DNA of 64,000 nt from Deinococcus soli (ex Cha et al. 2016) (lineage in GTDB: Bacteria > Deinococcota > Deinococci > Deinococcales > Deinococcaceae). How positions within the stretch are numbered: position 1 is the stretch's first letter; every line of letters begins with the position of its first letter. The notes beneath the pieces were generated by a model. The model saw only the letters and a program-made list of their open reading frames with translations, did no database searches and had not been told where the DNA came from. Location of the stretch: positions 1,054,001 to 1,118,000 of the forward strand of contig NZ_CP011389.1 of the NCBI RefSeq assembly GCF_001007995.1, given 5' to 3'. Positions 16,397-26,109 of the stretch are shown here, piece by piece. Position numbers and translations under genes: made by a program.

Positions 16397-16938
16397 GTCA
16401 GCGGGGCGATGCGCTCGACGTACCACACCCAGGCCGCGCCGTACTCGGTGGTGTGCAGCCGCGCAGGCTGGGCGGGCAGCACGACGGTCAGCGGGCCCTT
16501 CTGCAGGGTCGTGATGGCCTGCCCGTCGGCGCTGTAGGCGAGCATGATCGGTTCGTTCATGTAGTCGCTGGCGCGGATGGTCGTGAAGTACCCGTTGCTG
16601 GCGTACACCCGCAGGTCCTTCCCGGCGAAGCCGCCGCGCGCGGCAAGGTCACGCAGCGTGACCCCCTGGTACGTGAAGGTCTGTTTCAGCTGGCGGTGCA
16701 GGGTCGCGTAGCGCACGGCGGGCATGGCCTGTAACTGCCGCAGCGTGAGCTTCAGGGTGCCGGACGTTCCATCGAGTTGCAGCATGACCCGCTCGCCGGG
16801 TTTGCGGACCGGGGTGGGCTGAGCGGCGCGGGCGTACGTGAACGGCTTCCAGCTGGCGGGAGCGCCCCAGGTCTGTGCCGCCGCAGAGTGCAGCAGCAGC
16901 GCACTCAGGGCCAGTCGGGCGAGGTGGGGCAGGGTCAC
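16393..16938 (-). CDS. Secreted molybdopterin-fold protein without cysteine
   Basis: A 181-residue protein with a signal peptide (about 1-21, ending HSAAA). The mature part resembles the small oxidoreductase molybdopterin-binding (SUOX-like) domain: LQLDGTSGTLKLTLRQLQAMP, FTYQGVTLRDLAARGG, VYASNGYFTTI, and a C-terminal VWYVERI strand. Enzymes of this fold hold molybdenum through a conserved cysteine, and this protein has no cysteine at all, so it is probably not catalytic. TAGAAT lies 7 nt before the GTG start at 16938, a leaderless arrangement. It overlaps the kinase gene by 4 nt, pointing to a ligand-sensing partner. Confidence 0.75.
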   Translation of the reverse strand: MTLPHLARLALSALLLHSAAAQTWGAPASWKPFTYARAAQPTPVRKPGERVMLQLDGTSGTLKLTLRQLQAMPAVRYATLHRQLKQTFTYQGVTLRDLAARGGFAGKDLRVYASNGYFTTIRASDYMNEPIMLAYSADGQAITTLQKGPLTVVLPAQPARLHTTEYGAAWVWYVERIAPLT

Positions 16939-17207
16939 GATCCCGATTCTAGAGCAGTTCGCCGGATGGAGGCATCAGGAAACCAGCGTCCTGCTGCCTC
17001 TATTCTCCGTCCTGCCCGGTCAGATTCACTCGTCTTCCTCCGGCGCTTGACAGGTCTGTTCTCCCAGCGCAGCTCTTACGGCAGAGGCCCCAGGGGGCAG
17101 GCCGGGCCTCTCGGGCGCGCGTCCGGAGCGGGCGTGAGGTGGGCGTGAGGGGCGCCGCCGGTTTTCCTGATGCCCCGGTCAGCCTGGGGTCACGCCGGGG
17201 GCGCAGG

Positions 17208-18137
17208 ATGAAGGGCATGAACGCGAAACTCTCCCTGACTCTGCTGAGTGCCGCGCTGGGCCTGGGTGCGCCCGCGCTGGCCGCCCCGACCCTGAGTGCC
17301 CAGAGCATCATCGTGAACCCGGTGCAGACCGACCTGAACGTGAAGGTCTGGACGGACCGCGACAGCAGCGGTGCGGGCACACCTGCGTACCGCCCCGGCG
17401 AGAAGATCCGGCTGTTCACCAGCGTGAATCAGGACGCGTACGTGTACCTGTTCAACGTGGACCCGCAGGGGCAGGTGGACCTGATCCTCCCCAACCGTTT
17501 CCAGGGGGGCGCGAACTTCCTGAAGGCGAACACCGTCAAGGCCTTTCCCAGCGCGGGTGATCCGTTCACGTTCGACATTGCCGCCCCGTACGGCGTGAAC
17601 AAGGTGCTGGCCCTGGCGAGCCGCACGCCGCTGAAGCTGGATCAGATCGCGACGTTCAAGTCGCAGAGCAGCTTCGCGTCGGTGACCGTGACCGGGCAGC
17701 AGGGCCTGGCGCAGGCCCTGAGCATCGTGGTGACGCCCGTGCCGCAGACGAGCTGGGTGACGGACACGGCCTTCTACTCGGTCGCGTCTCCGGCAGCGGC
17801 GGTCCCGCTGCGCACGGCGCCCGCCCCCGCTCCCGTGGCGACCCAGCCCGCCCCGCGTACCGCGCAGGCGCTGTCCGTGACGGTGCAGCCCAAGGCCCCC
17901 GCGGGCCCATGGGGGTCGGCGCGCGAGTGGAGCACGGTCGTGGACAATCAGGCGGACCTGCGCGCCCTGCACGACCGCTACGCGGCGTTCCTGCGCGCCG
18001 AGGGCTACACGCTGACGGAACTGAAGAGCAAGCCCAGTGAGGTCAAAAGCGAGTACCGCCGCGCGAACGGCGGGAAGGCTGAACTGACCGTGAAGCGCAA
18101 GGGCAACCGCGTTGAGGTGAAGGTCGAGCGCCGCTGA
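17208..18137 (+). CDS. DUF4384 domain secreted protein
   Basis: A 309-residue exported protein. A signal peptide (about 1-27, ending PALAA) precedes a DUF4384-like domain (about 35-180) recognisable by [28 protein letters not shown] and [15 protein letters not shown] Pro/Ala-rich linker (about 195-235) leads to a charged C-terminal domain ending [18 protein letters not shown]4384 proteins are often cell-envelope proteins; a surface role here is an inference. ATG 17208 and ATG 17217 are both possible starts. A strong terminator follows. Confidence 0.8.
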   Translation: MKGMNAKLSLTLLSAALGLGAPALAAPTLSAQSIIVNPVQTDLNVKVWTDRDSSGAGTPAYRPGEKIRLFTSVNQDAYVYLFNVDPQGQVDLILPNRFQGGANFLKANTVKAFPSAGDPFTFDIAAPYGVNKVLALASRTPLKLDQIATFKSQSSFASVTVTGQQGLAQALSIVVTPVPQTSWVTDTAFYSVASPAAAVPLRTAPAPAPVATQPAPRTAQALSVTVQPKAPAGPWGSAREWSTVVDNQADLRALHDRYAAFLRAEGYTLTELKSKPSEVKSEYRRANGGKAELTVKRKGNRVEVKVERR

Positions 18138-18152
18138 ACGTTCAGGCGCTGC

Positions 18153-18187
18153 GGAGGTGGTCCGGGATGTCGGGCCACCTCCTTTCT
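18153..18187 (+). terminator. Rho-independent terminator after DUF4384 gene
   Basis: GGAGGTGG (18153-18160) pairs with CCACCTCC (18175-18182), followed by TTTCT, 15 nt after the stop codon. Confidence 0.8.
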
Positions 18188-18204
18188 GTCTGTAGGCCGT
18201 AGCC

Positions 18205-18350
18205 CGGCCGCTCCGATAGCAGTTTCCAGTTTCATTGAAGGGCCGGCACCACGCCCCTTAGATCCACTTCCGGCCGCTGTCTTTCTCAGGTGCTTGCCCT
18301 GCTCGGTCCAGAGGTATCGAGGGGATCCCTCCACACCTCTGGACTCTGCT
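18205..18350 (-). repeat. Dispersed repeat, family B copy
   Basis: Non-coding repeat on the minus strand. Over 83 aligned positions without gaps I count 59 identities to the copy near 25950-26040, including AGCACCTGA, GGAAGTG and GGGCGTGGTG. At its leading end, GTCCAGAGGT and ACCTCTGGAC (about 18306-18345) form a 10-bp stem around a second small palindrome (GAGGG/CCCTC). It abuts the stop codon of the acyl-CoA dehydrogenase and fills the rest of the 214-bp gap. Confidence 0.7.
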
Positions 18351-18351
18351 G

Positions 18352-19494
<1,143 letters not shown>

Positions 19495-19574
19495 GTGCCC
19501 CCCAGCGTACTCCCTGCGGGCGGAACACCTGCGCGCGCCTGCGCGTGGCACCATGGGTGCAGGAGGTGGCGGGC

Positions 19575-20378
19575 ATGACGGACGGGGACAGGCCGAATGG
19601 GGACTGGCTGCTGCGCTCACTGGGGCAGGCGGAGGTGCTGCGCGGCGGCGTGCCGGTCGCGTGGCCCGCGCGCAGCGCGGAGGAACTGCTGTGGTACCTG
19701 CACGCGCACCCGGACGGCCGTTACCGGCATGACCTGCTGCGGGACCTGTGGGATCTGGAGGACACCCCGGCCGCCGCGAACCGCTTCCGGGTGGCGCTGC
19801 ACCGGCTGCGGCACGCGCTGGACTTCCCGGAGGCGGTGACCGAGCGCGGCGGGCGGTACGCGCTGCACCCGGACCTGCTGGCGGCCAGTGACACGGCGGC
19901 GCTGCACCGGGCGCTGCACGGCGCGCGGGAGGCCCAACTGCCGCGCGTGCAGGAGGACCTGCTGCGCCGGGCCCTGGCTTGCGTGGAAGGCGAGTACCTG
20001 CCGCACCTGACGGGCGAGTGGGTGCAGGAGGCCCGGCAGGCGCACCGCGCGGCGGTCGTGGAGGCGCACCTGACCCTGGCGCGGCTGCACTGCGCGGCGC
20101 ACGAGTGCCCGCTGGCGGCGCAGGATCTCGTGCGGGCCGCTCAGGCCGACCCGCTGATCGGGGAGGATCACCACCAGCGGCTGATGGCGTGTCTGGCGAT
20201 GACCCGGGACCGGTACGCGGCGACCGAGTACTACCGCCGCTACCGGCAGTACCTTCTGACCGAGATCGGAGACACGCCGCTGCCGGAGACGGTGGCGTTC
20301 GCCGAGCGGCTCAAGGAGGGCGAACTGCCGTGCGTGGACGCGCCGTTCCGCCCGGCCGGTTCCGGCGACCGCACCTGA
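19575..20378 (+). CDS. SARP/BTAD-like transcriptional regulator
   Basis: A 267-residue protein in the style of small SARP regulators. The N-terminal part (about 8-90) looks like a winged-helix DNA-binding domain: SLGQAEVLRGGVPVAWPARS, then ANRFRVALHRLRHALDFP. The remaining part (about 95-250) is a bacterial transcriptional activation domain of TPR-like helices, with the diagnostic GEYLPHLTGEWVQEARQ, ARLHCAAHECPLAAQDL and YRRYRQYLLTEIGDTPLPE. AGGAGGT at 19561-19567 sets ATG 19575. It lies just upstream of the CBS-oxidase operon, whose promoter region carries an 11-bp direct repeat of the kind SARPs bind. Confidence 0.85.
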   Translation: MTDGDRPNGDWLLRSLGQAEVLRGGVPVAWPARSAEELLWYLHAHPDGRYRHDLLRDLWDLEDTPAAANRFRVALHRLRHALDFPEAVTERGGRYALHPDLLAASDTAALHRALHGAREAQLPRVQEDLLRRALACVEGEYLPHLTGEWVQEARQAHRAAVVEAHLTLARLHCAAHECPLAAQDLVRAAQADPLIGEDHHQRLMACLAMTRDRYAATEYYRRYRQYLLTEIGDTPLPETVAFAERLKEGELPCVDAPFRPAGSGDRT

Positions 20379-20398
20379 CGGACAGACAGGCTGGATGA

Positions 20399-20424
20399 AG
20401 GGCCCAGGTCACCCCCGGGGCCCT
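20399..20424 (+). terminator. Hairpin after BTAD regulator
   Basis: AGGGCCC (20399-20405) and GGGCCCT (20418-20424) form a perfect 7-bp stem with a 12-nt loop, 20 nt after the stop. There is no T tail. Confidence 0.45.
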
Positions 20425-20467
20425 CGCTGCTGCCGCGCCCAGACGGCCCGAAGCGGGGCTGAGCGGG

Positions 20468-20489
20468 TCGTAATGCCTTCGTAATGCCC
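20468..20489 (+). promoter_or_regulatory. Tandem 11-bp direct repeat, possible operator
   Basis: TCGTAATGCCT (20468-20478) is followed at once by TCGTAATGCCC (20479-20489), so the motif repeats with one helical turn spacing. It lies 32 nt before the CBS gene start and downstream of the BTAD regulator gene. SARP regulators are known to bind heptamer direct repeats with 11-bp periodicity; that this is its site is an inference. Confidence 0.5.
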
Positions 20490-20520
20490 TCACTGGACCC
20501 TCACGGCATGGAGGTGTTCC

Positions 20521-21096
20521 ATGCGAGTACTTGATCTGATGACGGCCCCGGTGATCACGGCGGCCCCGACCCTGTCCCTGCCGGACGCGGCGCACCTGAT
20601 GCGTTCGCGCGGCATCCGCCGTCTGCCCGTGCTGGACGGCGTGACCCTGGTGGGCATCGTGACCGACCGCGACGTGCGCGAGGCGATGCCCAGCCGCGTG
20701 TCCAGCCTGTCCCCCTGGGAGGCCACGACGCGGCTGGCGGCCGTGTCCGTGGCGGACGTGATGCGCCGCTCGGTGCTCACGACCCGTCCCGACGCGGACG
20801 CCCGCGACGCGGCGCACACCATGCTCACGCACCGCGTGGGCGCGCTGCCCGTCGTGGACGACCAGGGGCGCGTGGTGGGCGTCGTGACCGTCAGTGACGT
20901 GCTGCGCGACTACGCGCACGAGGACGGACTGAACATGGGTTGCGGTGAGTCGCAGACGAACCCGACTGAAAGGAGCAGCAATGGAGACCGGAGTTCAGGA
21001 GATGGACGGACGGTCAGCGCTGTCCTGACCGTCCGGGAATCGGATGACTCCGGTCTCAAGCCCGGTGCCGCCAGTGGCGCGGAGGCGCAGGCGTGA
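20521..21096 (+). CDS. CBS domain protein with repeat-derived C-terminal tail
   Basis: A 191-residue protein with two CBS domains (about 7-60 and 78-136), which usually bind adenosine nucleotides or regulate partner proteins. Each has the usual start: LMTAPVITAAP and VMRRSVLTTRP, plus GIVTDRDVRE and GVVTVSDVLRD. The remaining 50 residues (from about 141) are Ser/Gly/Asp-rich and are translated from a dispersed hairpin repeat (20938-21064), so the tail was probably acquired by insertion. GGAGGTG at 20510-20516 sets the start. The stop overlaps the start of cbaD as GTGA, so the gene is coupled to the oxidase operon despite the insertion. Confidence 0.85.
   Translation: MRVLDLMTAPVITAAPTLSLPDAAHLMRSRGIRRLPVLDGVTLVGIVTDRDVREAMPSRVSSLSPWEATTRLAAVSVADVMRRSVLTTRPDADARDAAHTMLTHRVGALPVVDDQGRVVGVVTVSDVLRDYAHEDGLNMGCGESQTNPTERSSNGDRSSGDGRTVSAVLTVRESDDSGLKPGAASGAEAQA
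20938..21064 (+). repeat. Dispersed hairpin repeat inside the CBS gene
   Basis: A copy of the same repeat as at 54222-54366, beginning with the shared 26-base block that starts GCGGTGAGTCGC. It folds as nested hairpins: outer arms GAGACCGGAGT (20984-20994) and ACTCCGGTCTC (21047-21057), inner arms GGACGGTCAG (21008-21017) and CTGACCGTCC (21025-21034), inner loop 7 nt. Here it lies in frame at the 3' end of a gene. Confidence 0.75.
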
Positions 21097-21224
21097 GCGG
21101 CCCGCACCACCCGCAGGAGGGCGGTGAGGCCCCGCGCGGCGCGCTGGTCGTGGTGATCACCCTGGTGCTGAGCATCCTGAGCCTGTGGATGCTGGCGCTG
21201 GGCGTCCTGCAGGGGCGGGCCTGA
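21093..21224 (+). CDS. cbaD: Cytochrome ba3 oxidase small subunit IIa
   Basis: A 43-residue single-helix protein, starting at GTG 21093 inside the CBS stop codon and ending 1 nt before cbaB. The sequence contains PRGALVVVITLVLSILSLW, which matches the pattern of Thermus ba3 subunit IIa (KPKGAL followed by one hydrophobic helix). Subunit IIa is about 34 residues in Thermus and packs beside subunit I in the membrane. The gene order cbaD-cbaB-cbaA is the Thermus order. It is too short for normal gene finding, and the assignment rests on size, position, the GAL motif and one transmembrane helix. Confidence 0.8.
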   Translation: MSGPHHPQEGGEAPRGALVVVITLVLSILSLWMLALGVLQGRA

Positions 21225-21225
21225 C

Positions 21226-21821
21226 ATGAGCCGCGCTCCTGAATCCGCCCCGTCCGCCCGGCTGGACCACCACGCGCTGGAACGCTACGAGACCGCGTGG
21301 CTGGGCGTGGCGGCGGTCATGACGGCGCTGCTGTTCGTGGGCGTGCTGGCCAGCGTGGTCAGCGGCACCTACCCCCTGCTGGACGCGGGCAGCGGACATG
21401 CCCACGACGGGCCCATCGTCCGGGGCCGCGTGGATCCGAAGAATCTGGCCGCGACGCCCTTCGCGAAACCGGGCCTGGTCGTGGACGCGGCCGGGCAGCC
21501 CCTTCTGAACGATCAGGGCACCCTGGACGCGTACATCGTGGCGGGGAACTTCACGTTCCAGCCGGCGGTGCTGCGCGTCCCGGCGGGCGTGCCGGTCACG
21601 CTGCACGTCACCGCGACCGACGTCGCGCACGGCTTTCAGGTGACCGGCACGAACATCAACGCCGAGATCCTGCCCGGGCACGTCGCCTCCCTGACCGTCA
21701 CGTTCCGCCACCCGGGCGAGCAGCACGCCATCTGCAACGAGTACTGCGGGGTGGGGCATCACAACATGATCACCCGCTTCGTGGTCGATCCGCCTGCCCA
21801 ATCCACCCTGAAGGAGACCCA

Positions 21822-21825
<4 letters not shown>
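21226..21825 (+). CDS. cbaB: Cytochrome ba3 oxidase subunit II
   Basis: The CuA subunit of a ba3-type (B family) terminal oxidase. The 199-residue protein has one N-terminal transmembrane helix (about 26-48) and a cupredoxin domain outside the membrane (about 95-190). All CuA ligands are present: His135, Cys170, Cys174, His178 and Met181 within CNEYCGVGHHNM. It accepts electrons from cytochrome c and passes them to subunit I. It sits between cbaD and cbaA; its stop overlaps the cbaA GTG start by 4 nt. Confidence 0.95.
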
Positions 21826-23548
<1,723 letters not shown>

Positions 23549-23552
<4 letters not shown>

Positions 23553-23980
23553 GCGCCGTGCCCGACCCGCACGGGGGCTGGTTCACGCCGGGGCAGATCG
23601 CGGGCTTCGTGGGGCTGCTGGTGCTGGGCGCGGCGCTGGGCGCCGGCTCGTACCATGCCGGTCACCGCCTGGCGGGCACGGGCAGCGGCGCGGTCGTCGC
23701 GGCGGCCAGCAGCGCCGCCACCCCGGACGGCAGCGTCCTGTACGCCGGGAACTGCGCCGGTTGCCACGGCGCGAGGGCGGAGGGTGCGGTCGGCCCCGCC
23801 CTGAAGGTGGGCGGCTGGAGCGCCGCCGACTTCCGGCACGCGGTGCTGGATGGGCAGGCCCCGGGCGGCCGCACGCTGGGCGTCGTGATGCCCCGCTTCG
23901 CCGCCACCGGCCTGGACGGCGCGCCCCCCACCGACGCGCAGATGGACGCCATCCAGGCGTACGTGAAGACCCTGCCCTGA
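23549..23980 (+). CDS. Membrane-anchored cytochrome c
   Basis: A 143-residue c-type cytochrome. An N-terminal helix (about 15-37) anchors a haem domain with CAGCH at 69-73 and a likely axial Met114 in VMPRF. It begins with GTG overlapping the cbaA stop by 4 nt, so it belongs to the oxidase operon. It probably delivers electrons to the CuA centre of CbaB, replacing or adding to a soluble cytochrome c552. No further gene of the operon follows; tRNA-His comes next. Confidence 0.9.
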
Positions 23981-24081
23981 CCGGCACGCGCAGACCGGGG
24001 CCGCCCGCACCGCCCGTGGGATTGACAGGCGGCCCCCCTGCCTTTAATCTGTGTGGGCCTGACAGGACGTGGGCCAGCGTG

Positions 24082-24158
24082 GTGGGTTTAGCTCAGCCGG
24101 TTAGAGCGCCGCTCTGTGGAAGCGGAGGTCGTGGGTTCAAATCCCATAATCCACCCCA
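24082..24158 (+). tRNA. tRNA-His (GTG anticodon)
   Basis: A complete cloverleaf: 5' arm GTGGGTT pairs with AATCCAC, the anticodon loop reads CTGTGGA with anticodon GTG, and TTCAAAT follows the T stem. CCA is encoded (24156-24158). G24081 lies at position -1 opposite discriminator C24155, the hallmark of tRNA-His. Confidence 0.97.
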
Positions 24159-24162
24159 CACC

Positions 24163-24203
24163 GAAATCCCGGCCCCAGGCATCAGCCCAGGGCCGGATTT
24201 CAT
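24163..24203 (+). terminator. Terminator after tRNA-His
   Basis: GAAATCCCGGCCC (24163-24175) pairs with GGGCCGGATTTC (24190-24201) with one bulge, followed by ATTTC. It separates the two tRNA genes. Confidence 0.65.
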
Positions 24204-24231
24204 TTCATGCAGGGCCAGGTACAACCAGCGT

Positions 24232-24317
<86 letters not shown>

Positions 24318-24324
24318 CAGCCAC

Positions 24325-24362
24325 AGCGGCGGTCTCACCCACAGCGGGCAGGGGCCGCCGCT
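24325..24362 (+). terminator. Hairpin after tRNA-Leu
   Basis: AGCGGCGG (24325-24332) and CCGCCGCT (24355-24362) form an 8-bp stem just after the tRNA 3' end, without a T tail. Confidence 0.4.
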
Positions 24363-24564
24363 GCGCTCTGCCCCGGCGGCCCAGCACCGCGTCTCTCTGT
24401 CCACTGCGCGTAAATGCACTATCATGCTCGGCGGCATGTCGCGCCCAGGCCCCCGCAGTGGTGGGGCGCCGGTGAGCGGCAGGGCAGATTCAACAGAGGA
24501 ACGCGCCGCGACCGCTCGCACCCCTGAACCGGGGGCCGGGGAAGCGGCGCAGACGGGAGACCCA

Positions 24565-25866
24565 ATGGCAGAGCTGATCAGCAGAGAAGGCAACAAGGTG
24601 GAATTCAAGGTGTCGGTGCCCGCCGCCGAAGTGAACCGCGCCTACGACCAGGTGTGGGCCGGTCTGGCGCGCGACGTGCGCGTGCCCGGCTTCCGCCCCG
24701 GCAAGGCTCCCCGCAAGGTCATTGAAGGTCGCGTGGGCAAGGGCTACGTCGAGCAGGAAGTCCGTGACCGCCTGCTGGAAACGCACTACACCCAGGCCGC
24801 CCGCGAACTGAAACTCAGCCTCGTGGACGCCAGCATCGAGCCGCAGACCCTGGCCAGCGGCCAGACGTTCGAGTTCACCGTGAAGGGCGAGACGTACCCC
24901 GAAGTGAAACTCGCCGACTGGAGCGGCCTGAGCCTCAGCGCCGCCGCGCCCGAGATCACCGACGAGGTGCTCGAGCGCACCCTGAACGACCTGCGCGAGC
25001 GCAACGCCACCTTCGAGAGCGTCGAGCGTCCCATCGAAGCCGGCGACCAGGTGACCATTGAGGAGGAAGGCGAGGACGGCGGCACGTACCCCGTATACCT
25101 GGACGTCGCCGAGGCGCACGTCCGTGACGCGCTGGTCGGCAAGACCAAGGGCGACACCGTGGAGATCACCGTGCCCGCGCACAGCCACGGCGACCACGAG
25201 CACGCCGAGCACACCGTGACCGTCAAGGTCGTGGACGTGAAGACCAAGCAGCTGCAGGAGCTCGACGACGCGTTCGCGGGCAGCCTGAACTTCGACTCCC
25301 TGGAGCGCCTGCGCACCGACCTGAAGGGTGAACTGGAGCGCCGCGCGCAGCAGGAAGGCGAAGCCGCCCGCCGCGAGGAATTCATCACCGCGCTGGTCGA
25401 CGGCATGGAAGCCGACATTCCCCAGGCGCTGCTGGACCGCCGCCGCGAGGGCATGCTGGAAGAGATCAAGGACGACCTGGGCCGCCAGGGCGTCAAGTGG
25501 GGCGAGTACGAGGCGTTCATGCAGGAGCAGGGCAAGCTGGACGACTTCATGGCCGACCTGGGCAAGAACGCCGAGAGCCGCGTGAAGCGTGACCTGGTGC
25601 TGGAGAAGCTGGCCGAGGACCTGAAGGTGCAGGTCAGCGACACCGAGTTCAACCAGACCATGAACGCCCTGGCGCAGGCCAACGGCCTGACCCCCGCCGA
25701 ACTGAGCAAGCAGCTCGGGCCGAACGGCATCAACTCGTACTACATCAGCCTCGTGCGCGAGAAGGGCCTCCAGCAGGCCATCGCCCAGCTGTCCGGCGCC
25801 AAGAGCGAAGGCAGCGAGGCCGCCGAGAGCACCGAAGAGCAGAGCACCGAGACCAGCGCGGAGTAA
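24565..25866 (+). CDS. tig: Trigger factor, ribosome-bound chaperone
   Basis: Trigger factor binds at the ribosome exit tunnel and helps nascent chains fold. The 433-residue protein has the N-terminal ribosome-binding domain with GFRPGKAPRKVIEG (the FRxGKxP signature, about 42-55), a PPIase domain in the middle (about 155-235) with a His/Glu-rich flap SHGDHEHAEH, and a helical C-terminal chaperone region ending in a Glu/Ser/Thr tail. ATG 24565 is chosen since GGGAGA precedes it and the upstream in-frame extension is not conserved in type. A terminator lies 13 nt after the stop. In many bacteria tig precedes clpP, but here a repeat and the fab genes follow. Confidence 0.96.
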   Translation: MAELISREGNKVEFKVSVPAAEVNRAYDQVWAGLARDVRVPGFRPGKAPRKVIEGRVGKGYVEQEVRDRLLETHYTQAARELKLSLVDASIEPQTLASGQTFEFTVKGETYPEVKLADWSGLSLSAAAPEITDEVLERTLNDLRERNATFESVERPIEAGDQVTIEEEGEDGGTYPVYLDVAEAHVRDALVGKTKGDTVEITVPAHSHGDHEHAEHTVTVKVVDVKTKQLQELDDAFAGSLNFDSLERLRTDLKGELERRAQQEGEAARREEFITALVDGMEADIPQALLDRRREGMLEEIKDDLGRQGVKWGEYEAFMQEQGKLDDFMADLGKNAESRVKRDLVLEKLAEDLKVQVSDTEFNQTMNALAQANGLTPAELSKQLGPNGINSYYISLVREKGLQQAIAQLSGAKSEGSEAAESTEEQSTETSAE

Positions 25867-25879
25867 TCCCGCATGAAGG

Positions 25880-25913
25880 GCCGGGGCGTTCCTGCTGGAG
25901 CGCCCCGGCTTTT
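25880..25913 (+). terminator. Rho-independent terminator of tig
   Basis: A perfect 9-bp stem GCCGGGGCG (25880-25888)/CGCCCCGGC (25901-25909), 12-nt loop, followed by TTTT. Confidence 0.88.
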
Positions 25914-25914
25914 C

Positions 25915-26050
25915 GTGTTCTACGCTGCTGCCAGCAGCATTCAGGAGTAGCGGAGCGAGCACCTGACAACACCAGCGGTTGGAAGTGAAATTGACGGGCG
26001 TGGTGTTGGCCCCAGGGTGGAACTGGAGACCGCTGTGCGTCTGATGCGGC
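25915..26050 (+). repeat. Dispersed repeat, family B copy
   Basis: The plus-strand copy corresponding to 18205-18350. Its leading end has a small palindrome GCTGCTG/CAGCAGC, followed by GCGAGCACCTGA, GGAAGTG and GGGCGTGGTG blocks shared with the other copy. It occupies most of the 243-bp gap between tig and fabH and ends before the fabH promoter. Confidence 0.7.
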
Positions 26051-26074
26051 CGGACAAACTCTGAACTCAATTCA

Positions 26075-26103
26075 TTGAACGGACGTTCAAAGAATGCTAC
26101 GGT
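26075..26103 (+). promoter_or_regulatory. fabH promoter overlapping a palindromic operator
   Basis: -35 TTGAAC (26075-26080), 17-nt spacer, -10 TACGGT (26098-26103), and ATG only 6 nt later, so fabH should be leaderless. The -35 and spacer form the inverted repeat TTGAACGGACGTTCAA (26075-26090), a likely repressor site. A close relative lies before acpP. Confidence 0.65.
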
Positions 26104-26109
26104 GCCCCC

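Noticed and set aside
21297..21821. An in-frame N-terminal extension of cbaA reaching back over cbaB.
   Set aside because: CbaB occupies this DNA with all CuA ligands, and GTG 21822 gives the conserved CbaA N-terminus.
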